Positions 45,697 through 52,648 of a stretch of 64,000 nt of DNA are shown one piece after another. The DNA is from an uncultured Bacteroidales bacterium (GTDB taxonomy: Bacteria; Bacteroidota; Bacteroidia; Bacteroidales; Paludibacteraceae): NCBI GenBank assembly GCA_902785605.1, contig CACZZL010000001.1:124001-188000 (forward strand). Reading direction: 5' to 3'. The notes beneath the pieces were generated by a model. That model was given only the letters and a program-made list of their open reading frames with translations. It did no database searches and had not been told where the DNA came from. The position numbers and the translations under genes were made by a program. Numbering within the stretch: the stretch's first letter is position 1; every line of letters starts with the position of its first letter.

Positions 45697-47403
45697 TTAT
45701 TCATGTGTAATCTCCGGTGCTACCATCTTAAGGAACGGTTCGGGCAGCGGCAGACGGTTCGGTCCGCAGCTCTGTCCGTAGGGGTTCCGTTTGAAATCAC
45801 CGTTCTCTTCCTTACGCTCCTGTCCGTCGAGGAACTTGGTCATCAGGTAGATACCCAGGTTTTGCCAATCGGCCACCAGGTTCTCTGCCTGCGAGCAGGA
45901 GAAAGCGGTGAGGAAAGCACGTGCTTCTTCATCGCTCAGATCGGCCACCTGTGCATCAATGCCCGCTGTCTGCGCGTTGAACTTATCGTCCCACACCTGT
46001 TGACGTTCGCGGATATGCGGGTACATACGGCTGTACTTGGTGTAGGCCCAGTTGGCTACGATGTTAAACGTCCACCATGCGCTGGTCGGGGAGTAGGTGT
46101 AACTGTCTCCGTTCCCTTCCGCAAAGCACTCGGGGATGCGGTTGATACAACTGTACATCGGCGCGTAGCACGAGCAGGCGGCATCATCGACACCGAACCA
46201 GAAGATACCATAACGGTTGAAACTGCGCATCTGTGACACGAACGACCAAGCGGTCTGTTGGGTCGCTGTCGGGCGCTCGTACCAGTATTGGAGCGTGTCC
46301 GTACCGTTCACGGCGCACTTGAAGCCCAGACCACCGTAGCGCAGTTTGCTGTTCCACGGACCGGCATCGGTGCCTTGGGTGATATCCAGCGGCGTACCTT
46401 TGTACTCGTCGCGCATGCACTCTTTGAGATCCTGCGCACTCACTTTGCGGTTCGGAACGATCCACAGCGGCATATGCTCGCCTTCGTTCTGACCGGCTGT
46501 CTCCCGGAAGGTCTTACCGCTTGCATAATCGAAGTAGCGGTCCATGTCATCGCTGAAATGGCGGAAGAACGACCATACACGTGCTTCGCATACATAGAGT
46601 CCGCTGAAGTCGAATGGGTTGTACGCTGCTTGGAATGAAAAATCCTTGTCAGCACCGCTGAAGAACCCTTTCTCGCGGGCGAAGGAGATAAGCTCTTTGT
46701 CCCACATCCAGTCCCCGTGACATACGCAGTTCAGTTTCTTCTGCAGCCGTTTCTGCTCCGCCGTCAGTTTGGCTTTGCCTTGGGGCAGGGTTGTTATACG
46801 TGCCTGGTTGGCATGACCCGCAATCGCATTGTCCGGAATGCGTACAGCGACCCAGTTAGCCCCTTTGCGACCGGGACCTTTTCCAATCAGGTCCATGATC
46901 CATACCTCGTTCGGGTCACCGATGGAGAACGATTCGCCTTCGGAAGCGTAGCCGTACTCGTTGACGAGTGTGATCATCCACTCGATGGCTTCGCGGGCCG
47001 TCTTACTGCGCTCCAGCGCGATGTAGATGAGACTGCCGTAGTCGACACCCACCGTGTCCCACAGCGCTTCGCGACCACCCCAGGTTGTCTCACCGACGGT
47101 CACCTGGTGTTCGTTGGTGTTACCCACGACCGAATAGGTGTGTGCTACCTGCGGGATCTGCCCCTGTTCACGACCGGTGTCCCAGTCTTTGACGGTGCGC
47201 ATCGCTCCTTCGGGATAGTCCGCTGCGGGAGCAAAATGCAGAAAACCGTACATGCCGTACGAGTCCGCTGCGTAAGATATCATTGTACTGCCGTCCGCCG
47301 ACGCCTCTTTGCCGACGAGGAAGTTGGTACAGGCCTGTACAGGCGAAAGGTTATAGGCGAGAGGCGAGAGGAGCAGCAGGGCTGCTAAGATATATTTTTT
47401 CAT
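45697..47403 (-). CDS. C69 family dipeptidase, secreted
   Basis: 568 aa N-terminal nucleophile hydrolase of the PepD(A)/C69 family. Signal peptide to Ala24, then Cys25 in CTNFLVGKEASADGS, the catalytic cysteine that becomes the new N-terminus after cleavage. Conserved GETTWGGRE and GYASEGESFSIGDPNEVWIMD segments follow. Exported, so it probably acts on peptides in the periplasm. I start at ATG 47403 (upstream codons lie within the glycogen synthase gene), overlapping that gene by 4 bp. The hydrophobic core of the signal peptide (LSPLAYNLSP) is encoded by a heptamer array. Confidence 0.92.
   Translation of the reverse strand: MKKYILAALLLLSPLAYNLSPVQACTNFLVGKEASADGSTMISYAADSYGMYGFLHFAPAADYPEGAMRTVKDWDTGREQGQIPQVAHTYSVVGNTNEHQVTVGETTWGGREALWDTVGVDYGSLIYIALERSKTAREAIEWMITLVNEYGYASEGESFSIGDPNEVWIMDLIGKGPGRKGANWVAVRIPDNAIAGHANQARITTLPQGKAKLTAEQKRLQKKLNCVCHGDWMWDKELISFAREKGFFSGADKDFSFQAAYNPFDFSGLYVCEARVWSFFRHFSDDMDRYFDYASGKTFRETAGQNEGEHMPLWIVPNRKVSAQDLKECMRDEYKGTPLDITQGTDAGPWNSKLRYGGLGFKCAVNGTDTLQYWYERPTATQQTAWSFVSQMRSFNRYGIFWFGVDDAACSCYAPMYSCINRIPECFAEGNGDSYTYSPTSAWWTFNIVANWAYTKYSRMYPHIRERQQVWDDKFNAQTAGIDAQVADLSDEEARAFLTAFSCSQAENLVADWQNLGIYLMTKFLDGQERKEENGDFKRNPYGQSCGPNRLPLPEPFLKMVAPEITHE
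47341..47368 (-). repeat. heptamer array encoding the C69 signal-peptide core
   Basis: AGGCGAA, AGGTTAT, AGGCGAG, AGGCGAG on the plus strand, ending 12 bp before the codon of the catalytic Cys. Confidence 0.88.
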
Positions 47404-48968
47404 AATAGTCTTGGGTTTTGAAGTTCGTTGATTCGTTTGTCTCGTTTTTTCAATGCGATGTCGTAGGCCTGGCGGTAGTACTTGAAGAAATGCTTCCAAT
47501 CGGCTTTCTTGGCGACTGCTTCGGCTTCCTTACGTGCCCGCGCTTTGTCTTCTTTCGACAGACGGTCAAAGCGCAGCAGGTCCTCGGCGATGTGGTCTGC
47601 CACCTCGTCGAAGTTAGAGTCATTACGCTTAATGACGATCACACCGTACTGATCTTTCTGTTGCGCTGCCCATACACCGAAACCGGTCAACGAGGTCGTG
47701 ATGGTCGGTACATGGAACGCACAGGACTCCAGCGGTGTGTATCCCCATGGTTCGTAGTAGGACGGGAACACGCTCACGTCCATTCCGATAAGCAGGTCGT
47801 AATAGGTCTTGCCGAACAGCGGGTCATGACCGTCCAGGTAATAGGGAACGAACACGGCGCTCACCCGGCCTTTGCGGGACGGGGCGCGGTCGAGGTAAGG
47901 GATCATGACGAACGCAATCACTTCGCGCTCCAGTTGCTGGCTGTGGTAGATCTTCTGTGCCAACTTATCCAGCGCGGCAGCGAACACGTCGATACCTTTG
48001 TTCTTCCACTCCAGCCGGCCGGAGATGCACACGAACAGGGCGTTCTCGGGTACGACACCGCCGAGCTGTTCGCCGGCCACCTTACGCAGTACTTCGCGTG
48101 CTTCGGCACGTTTGAGATCGAAGTCTTTGCCTTTGGGCACGTAGGTCGGTTCGAATCCGTTCGGGGTGACGATATCAACAGGTTTGTCGAGCAGCTGCTT
48201 GCACTCGCGTGCTGTGATGTCACTCACGGTCGTGAAGCAGTCGGCATGCTGCGCAGCCTGTTTTTCTACGGAGTGCTTGCTGACCATGTTCAGTTCGTAC
48301 GCCATCTGGTCCCCGTTGTACCCTTCGAAATAGTCGTACAGCGGTTTGCCGTTGCCGGCTATCGAACGACCGATACCGGTGGCATGGGTGGTGAACAGGG
48401 TCGCGATCTGCGGACAGTGGTCTTGCAGGTAGAAGATCGAGAACGCCGTCTGCCATTCGTTGGCATGCATGCAGAACTGCGGAGCACGGGATTTTTTAAT
48501 TTTTAATTTTTCATTTTTCATTATCCAGTGGTACAGACTCTCCATCACCATGCCGGCTGCGTAGCCGAACAGGCAGGACTCGTCGTAGTCGCCGTAGGCG
48601 GCATGACTCTGCACTTGGAACTTATCCCATGCCCAGGCGTAGATCTCGTCCTTGTGCGCCCACAGCGCATCGAACTTAAGCAGGATAGCAATCGGTTCTC
48701 CCGGCACCATCCAACGACCGATTCGGACAGGGATGTCTTCTTTCAACTTTCCACTTTCAACTTTCCACTTTTTGAGAAGATCGCGATCTTCTCGAAAATA
48801 GATATCACTATGGTCTCCGAAGTCGGGACCGAAGAAGAACACTTTGTCGGGGTGTTCAGCTTGCATGGAAGCGGCACGGGTGCTCAGTACGGCATAGATA
48901 CCGCCTACGCGGTTGCACACTTCCCATGAGGTTTCAAATATATAATCCGGTGTATTCATTTTCATCAT
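47400..48968 (-). CDS. glycogen synthase, GT3 (eukaryote-like) type
   Basis: 522 aa glycosyltransferase that elongates alpha-1,4-glucan. The N-terminus ETSWEVCNRVGGIYAVLST matches the GT3 glycogen synthases of yeast and animals, a type common in Bacteroidota. The C-terminal half has SGRLEWKNKGIDVF and PSYYEPWGYTPLESCAF (family acceptor/donor site). Functional partner: GlgB at 17-19 kb. Two heptamer arrays sit in frame: KWKVESGKLKED (~residues 67-78) and IMKNEKLKIKKS (~150-161), both in loops that vary between homologues. Start ATG 48968 lies at the edge of a third array. Confidence 0.9.
   Translation of the reverse strand: MMKMNTPDYIFETSWEVCNRVGGIYAVLSTRAASMQAEHPDKVFFFGPDFGDHSDIYFREDRDLLKKWKVESGKLKEDIPVRIGRWMVPGEPIAILLKFDALWAHKDEIYAWAWDKFQVQSHAAYGDYDESCLFGYAAGMVMESLYHWIMKNEKLKIKKSRAPQFCMHANEWQTAFSIFYLQDHCPQIATLFTTHATGIGRSIAGNGKPLYDYFEGYNGDQMAYELNMVSKHSVEKQAAQHADCFTTVSDITARECKQLLDKPVDIVTPNGFEPTYVPKGKDFDLKRAEAREVLRKVAGEQLGGVVPENALFVCISGRLEWKNKGIDVFAAALDKLAQKIYHSQQLEREVIAFVMIPYLDRAPSRKGRVSAVFVPYYLDGHDPLFGKTYYDLLIGMDVSVFPSYYEPWGYTPLESCAFHVPTITTSLTGFGVWAAQQKDQYGVIVIKRNDSNFDEVADHIAEDLLRFDRLSKEDKARARKEAEAVAKKADWKHFFKYYRQAYDIALKKRDKRINELQNPRLL
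48493..48520 (-). repeat. heptamer array in GT3 synthase (TTTTTAA family)
   Basis: TTTTTAA, TTTTTAA, TTTTTCA, TTTTTCA on the plus strand; encodes MKNEKLKIKK, almost the same peptide as the ileS array 3.5 kb away. Confidence 0.92.
48740..48767 (-). repeat. heptamer array in GT3 synthase (CTTTCAA family)
   Basis: CTTTCAA, CTTTCCA, CTTTCAA, CTTTCCA, strictly alternating; encodes KWKVESGKLKE. Confidence 0.92.
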
Positions 48969-48995
48969 TCATCTTTCATCTTTCATCTTTCATCT
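48961..48995 (-). repeat. heptamer array spanning the PKD-GT3 junction (TTCATCT family)
   Basis: TTCATCA followed by four TTCATCT units. It contains both the TGA stop of the PKD lipoprotein (48992-48990) and the ATG of the glycogen synthase (48968), so the whole spacer is repeat. Confidence 0.93.
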
Positions 48996-49997
48996 CACCT
49001 CATTATCCAACGCCAACTTGGTAGCGCCGGTCATAGCATTGACACGGGTGGGGGTAGAAACGAACTTGTTGTTGTCCGAACCGATGAACGGCATGTACCA
49101 TATACCCTCGTCGTTTGCCCAGTAGATACGGTTGTCAAAATAGGTGTCGAGCACCATGGCCCAGCACGGGCGCTCGTCGATGAGCACGATGTTCGCGCCG
49201 TCGATGTTGGCTACCCACAGACCGTCCGCACGGAAGTATATCTTGCGGTTCGCGATATGGAAGCCCTCAATGGTGGGGAACAGCTCCTGCAGTTCAGACA
49301 GGTAAAAATCATATCCGTTGTAGGTCTGCATGGTGTCCTGTTCGGCATCGAGCAAGTCCTTGGCACTGTCGTCCAACTGCGCCTCCTCGGCCCGTTCGCC
49401 GAAGATACGCTGACGGTAATAGCCCATCGGGGAACGGATCAGCAGCGAGTTCGTCTCGCGGTCCAGGATAGGGACTGTCTTGGTGATGACGGTCGTCTCG
49501 TTGTTCATCGTCAGGCGCAGCGTCACTTCCGCTTCGCCCTCTTCGGTGAAGTAGCCCGTGACCGAACTGCCGGTTGTGGTGACGACCGAATCCGGGAACT
49601 CCCATTCGTACGTGATGGTGTAGTTGTACGGGTTATACACATTCGCTTCGAACGTGTAGTCCTCGTAGATGAAGAACACGCTGTCCACGCAGGTGAAGGT
49701 CGGGATGGTGTCGTACACCGTGATATCTGCGGTCTTGGTGAGGGATTTTTTCTTGTCTACCTTGAGGGTTACGATGTAGTTACCCGGTTTCTTATACACA
49801 TGTGAAGGGTTCTTCAGCGTGGACGTCACGCCGTCGCCGAAGGTCCACTCCCATTCCTCACCGGCGGAACTCAGGTTAGAGAACGCGACCGATTGTCCGG
49901 CACGCGGTTCGGTGGGGCTGTACGTGAAGTTCACATCGACCTTCTTACAAGCGATCGCTGCGAAGCAGAGTGTCAATAATAGAATTGTTTTTTTCAT
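48990..49997 (-). CDS. PKD-domain lipoprotein
   Basis: 335 aa. Lipobox AIAC (Cys17). One PKD domain at ~residues 25-95 with the usual WTFGDG and HVYKKPGNYIVTL motifs. The C-terminal ~130 residues (DTMQTYNGYDFY, ANRKIYFRADGLWVANIDG, NRIYWANDEGIWYMPF) look like propeller-type repeats. Anchored in the envelope, probably a binding protein; ligand unknown. ATG 49997 lies inside the end of miaA (53-bp overlap), beyond the conserved part of MiaA. Confidence 0.82.
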   Translation of the reverse strand: MKKTILLLTLCFAAIACKKVDVNFTYSPTEPRAGQSVAFSNLSSAGEEWEWTFGDGVTSTLKNPSHVYKKPGNYIVTLKVDKKKSLTKTADITVYDTIPTFTCVDSVFFIYEDYTFEANVYNPYNYTITYEWEFPDSVVTTTGSSVTGYFTEEGEAEVTLRLTMNNETTVITKTVPILDRETNSLLIRSPMGYYRQRIFGERAEEAQLDDSAKDLLDAEQDTMQTYNGYDFYLSELQELFPTIEGFHIANRKIYFRADGLWVANIDGANIVLIDERPCWAMVLDTYFDNRIYWANDEGIWYMPFIGSDNNKFVSTPTRVNAMTGATKLALDNEVR

Positions 49998-50886
49998 AAT
50001 CATCTTTGGCATTGAGCCAATGTATTTCTTTGTCGCGTCGGAACCAAGTCAATTGTCGCTTGGCGTAATGACGCGTGTTTTGTTGTATGAGTTCAATAGC
50101 GCGGTTCAGATCGTACTCGCCGTCGAAGTAGGCGAACAGCTCTTTGTACCCGACTGTCTGCAGGCTGTTGAGGTGCCGTTTGGCATAGACCCGCCGTGCC
50201 TCGTCCACCAGTCCGTCGTCGATCATCTGCAGCACGCGGCGGTTGATGCGGTCGTATAACTCTTCCCGCGGCCGGTCGAGCCCGATCTTGAGGATGCGGA
50301 ATGGCCGTTCTTTCTTTAGCCTCTCGCCATTAGCCTTTAGCCGGAGCAGACTTGAGTATGCGACTCCTGTCGTCAGGCATAACTCGACGCAGTGCATCAG
50401 CCGGGCAGGGTTGTTTTGGTCCACCTGTTCCCAATAAACCGGATCGAGGCGTTGTACTTCCTCTTGCAACCACTTTAGCCCTTCGCCATTAGCCTTTAGC
50501 CCCTTCGCCCTCACGTCGTTTCGTATCTCTGCCGGTACGGCAGGCAGGTCGTCCAGTCCGTTGCAGACGGCATCGGCGTAGAGCATCGATCCTCCGGTCA
50601 TGACCAGCACGTCGTGGGTTGCAAACAGCTGCTCCATGAGCGCCAGCGCATCCCGCTCGTACTGCCCCGCGTTATAATCCTCTTCCAATGCGCGCGTGCC
50701 TACGAACCAGTGTTGCGCGCGCGTAAGTTCTTCCGGGGTCGGAGCTGCCGTGCCGATAGGGATATCACGGTACACCTGACGGCTGTCGCAGTTGAGTATC
50801 GGACATCCGTACCGCTCCGCCACACCCAACGATAGTTCCGTCTTTCCGACCCCCGTCGGTCCTACTATGAGCAGAAGAGTTTTCAG
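49945..50886 (-). CDS. miaA: tRNA dimethylallyltransferase MiaA, apparent CTG start
   Basis: Adds the dimethylallyl group to A37 of tRNAs reading UNN codons, the substrate for MiaB (11.7 kb). P-loop GPTGVGKT (residues 9-16), DSRQVYRDIPIG (~33-44), GGSMLYADAVCNGLD, and KERPFRILKIGLDR are all present. The first ATG/GTG/TTG in frame (TTG 50829) would delete the P-loop; upstream of it the frame is open only to CTG 50886, with a stop two codons further. CTG-AAA-ACT reads as a normal MiaA beginning (MKTLLLIVGPTG). The CTG belongs to a heptamer array. Two more arrays encode internal loops. 313 aa with this start. Confidence 0.88.
   Translation of the reverse strand: MKTLLLIVGPTGVGKTELSLGVAERYGCPILNCDSRQVYRDIPIGTAAPTPEELTRAQHWFVGTRALEEDYNAGQYERDALALMEQLFATHDVLVMTGGSMLYADAVCNGLDDLPAVPAEIRNDVRAKGLKANGEGLKWLQEEVQRLDPVYWEQVDQNNPARLMHCVELCLTTGVAYSSLLRLKANGERLKKERPFRILKIGLDRPREELYDRINRRVLQMIDDGLVDEARRVYAKRHLNSLQTVGYKELFAYFDGEYDLNRAIELIQQNTRHYAKRQLTWFRRDKEIHWLNAKDDYEKNNSIIDTLLRSDRL
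50315..50342 (-). repeat. heptamer array in miaA, distal (TTTAGCC family)
   Basis: TTTAGCC, TCTCGCC, ATTAGCC, TTTAGCC on the plus strand; encodes RLKANGERLKK just before the conserved KERPFRI segment of MiaA. Confidence 0.9.
50474..50509 (-). repeat. heptamer array in miaA, proximal (TTTAGCC family)
   Basis: TTTAGCC, CTTCGCC, ATTAGCC, TTTAGCC, CCTTCGCC. Encodes AKGLKANGEGLK, the same wording as the TsaB and second MiaA inserts. Confidence 0.9.
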
Positions 50887-50907
50887 TGTTCAGTATTCAG
50901 TGTTCAG
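50880..50907 (-). repeat. heptamer array at the miaA start (TGTTCAG family)
   Basis: TTTTCAG, TGTTCAG, TATTCAG, TGTTCAG. It fills the 22-bp spacer to the upstream gene and contains the presumed CTG start codon of miaA. Confidence 0.92.
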
Positions 50908-50908
50908 T

Positions 50909-51460
50909 CTAAAACATTGTTCCGTCATCAAAACTCAGGTCTTGGAAACCATCGTAGTCGATGTCACCCAGGTCGTACTCGTCTTTGAACTCGTCGTTGA
51001 ACTCAAAATCATCATCCCCGCCTTTGCTGCCTAAACCGGCCATGGGATCATCGGACTTGAGTTGCTTCGGTGCTTTGCCTTTGCTCTCCACGCACTCGAC
51101 ACCGTTCATACTACCCGGTTTGATCTCACGGAGCGAACCGAAGAAATAGCGCTCGAACATCGGGTCGAAGATGTAGATGAGACGTTGACCCTGCTCCTCA
51201 ATGAGGTCGGACAGACGTGTCTCGTTCATCACCATGTTGTCGTACTCGAAGTTCGAATCCATCTCCACGAGCGTCACTTCCTGTCCTTTCTCCCATTCGT
51301 CGTTGCACAGGAAGAACGACGTCATCTGATCATCGGGATAGCCGACACTCTTCAGAATAGCCTCATGCAGCTCCAGGAACGTAGCGTCTGCGTCGGCTTC
51401 AAACACGCGGCGGAAGTTCGGATCCCCTTCCTCACACGAAAAAGTAAATCTGTAAATCAT
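50909..51460 (-). CDS. plasmid pRiA4b ORF-3-like domain protein
   Basis: 183 aa. The N-terminal ~125 residues have the pRiA4b ORF-3-like fold (YRFTFSCEEGDPNFRRVFE, DATFLELHEAILKSVGY, MTSFFLCNDEW, LIYIFDPMFERYFFGSL). The C-terminus is very acidic and apparently disordered (GDDDFEFNDEFKDEYDLGD). Cytoplasmic; the family has no settled function although it was first named from plasmid-borne ORFs. Here it is part of a housekeeping run, 22 bp before miaA, so it is not a plasmid sign. Confidence 0.85.
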   Translation of the reverse strand: MIYRFTFSCEEGDPNFRRVFEADADATFLELHEAILKSVGYPDDQMTSFFLCNDEWEKGQEVTLVEMDSNFEYDNMVMNETRLSDLIEEQGQRLIYIFDPMFERYFFGSLREIKPGSMNGVECVESKGKAPKQLKSDDPMAGLGSKGGDDDFEFNDEFKDEYDLGDIDYDGFQDLSFDDGTMF

Positions 51461-51472
51461 ATGGTTGTTGTT

Positions 51473-52408
51473 TTAATATTCCATTCCTATATTATCGACC
51501 CACACGGTGTTACCCGGGCAGCCGGTGAAAGGCAGTTGGCAGCCGGAAGAGATCTGTACGATGGCGTGTGTCGGTTGCAGGTCACCCCGCCAACCGATCT
51601 CCTCGATGCAGACCATCTTGCCTCTGCTGTTCCGTGCCTTGAACCGGTCGTTGCACAGCACGCTCCACGGCTGGTCAGCCCCCTTGGGCAGTTCGCCGTA
51701 GATGACCGGCACCCGGTGGGCATCAACCCAGCCCGTGGTGGACGTGCGGATATACTCGGTCGCGGTGCCCACACGGTAGGCGTAGATATGTCCTTTCTCT
51801 TCCCATCGGTACTGCAGCACCAGCACGATCTGTCCGGCGTCGCGGCCTTCCACTTTCTTCACCTTGCGTGACGCTGAGGCTTTGAGGATGGTGCCGTTCT
51901 TGATGACCGCTTTGTAGTCGAGCACCAGCGCTTGGGGACGTTTGGTGAACGGCATACCCATGTTAATGGCCGAGTTGGGGTTGGAACTGTGTGCCAGCGT
52001 GACGGGGTCAGCCAGGATACCGGTGTAGATACTGCCGGTGACCAGTGCGTTGAGGCGCATCGTCCCGGCGTGCACGGTGTCCAGACGTGTCTCCATACGG
52101 CAGCAGTAGCCGTCACCCCGTTTCTCCGGCACGACACTCACCGACACTTTGGTGATGCCCATGGCTTGCGCCAGGGCGTTGCCCGAACTCCAGGGCGAGT
52201 TCTTGCAGCGGGTGTATTGGGTGCCGTACACGGTGTCCGTCGGGGCGATCATATACAGTGCTTTGGTGCTTCCGCCCAAGAATCCCGATTCGGTGATATA
52301 GCGTACTGTCCAGGTCTCAAAATTGCCATAAGGCAACAGCTCGATCTGCTGTGCCCCAGCGCTCATTGCCAAGCCCAAAAGGGCTATTATCCAAACACTC
52401 TTTTTCAT
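51473..52408 (-). CDS. PCMD-domain secreted protein
   Basis: 311 aa. Signal peptide MKKSVWIIALLGLAMSAGAQ. The beginning LPYGNFETW, the SGNALAQAMGI stretch, MGMPFTKRPQALVLDYK (~residues 161-177) and the closing WVDNIGMEY are typical of PCMD (putative carbohydrate metabolism) domain proteins, which form jelly rolls. Probably exported and sugar-binding. First gene of the eleven-gene minus-strand run, behind a good promoter. Confidence 0.8.
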   Translation of the reverse strand: MKKSVWIIALLGLAMSAGAQQIELLPYGNFETWTVRYITESGFLGGSTKALYMIAPTDTVYGTQYTRCKNSPWSSGNALAQAMGITKVSVSVVPEKRGDGYCCRMETRLDTVHAGTMRLNALVTGSIYTGILADPVTLAHSSNPNSAINMGMPFTKRPQALVLDYKAVIKNGTILKASASRKVKKVEGRDAGQIVLVLQYRWEEKGHIYAYRVGTATEYIRTSTTGWVDAHRVPVIYGELPKGADQPWSVLCNDRFKARNSRGKMVCIEEIGWRGDLQPTHAIVQISSGCQLPFTGCPGNTVWVDNIGMEY

Positions 52409-52427
52409 CTTTTCACAAAATAGCGTG

Positions 52428-52458
52428 CAAAGATAGTGTTTTTTTTTGATATACGCAA
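52428..52458 (-). promoter_or_regulatory. promoter of the eleven-gene minus-strand run
   Basis: Minus strand TTGCGTAT, 20-bp gap, TATCTTTG, 20 bp before the PCMD ATG. Confidence 0.85.
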
Positions 52459-52488
52459 GATTTTAATAAAAAATTATTAAAATATTCG

Positions 52489-52645
52489 TTATAGCAGGTT
52501 CAGGAAGAGGGTGATGATGGAGGTGTTGATCAGGTCGGCGAACATAGCACCGATGATGGGTAGCTGGTGAAGAAAGCGAGCATGAACACATCGCGGAGCG
52601 TGGTATCAAACGACAGTTCTATGTGACACCATCCGTAGTTATGGG
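52489..52645 (-). pseudogene. gltS: remnant of a gltS-type sodium/glutamate symporter gene
   Basis: Two pieces of GltS are readable on the minus strand. The 5' piece (YGWCHIELSFDTTLRDVF then MLAFFTS) matches the GltS segment around FDMSLRD...LMLAFFATIG near residue 65-80. The 3' piece (PIIGAMFADLIN then TSIITLFLNLL, stop at 52489) matches the last residues of the family (PMVGAFFIDIVNALVI). They are joined with a frameshift, so about 300 intervening residues have been deleted. It fills the gap between the PCMD promoter and the receptor-like gene. No function expected. Confidence 0.72.
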
Positions 52646-52648
52646 TTT

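Noticed and set aside
50909-51460. Plasmid or transposon origin suggested by the pRiA4b ORF-3 name
   Set aside because: The family is widespread on chromosomes and the gene sits in a tight housekeeping run with native codon use.
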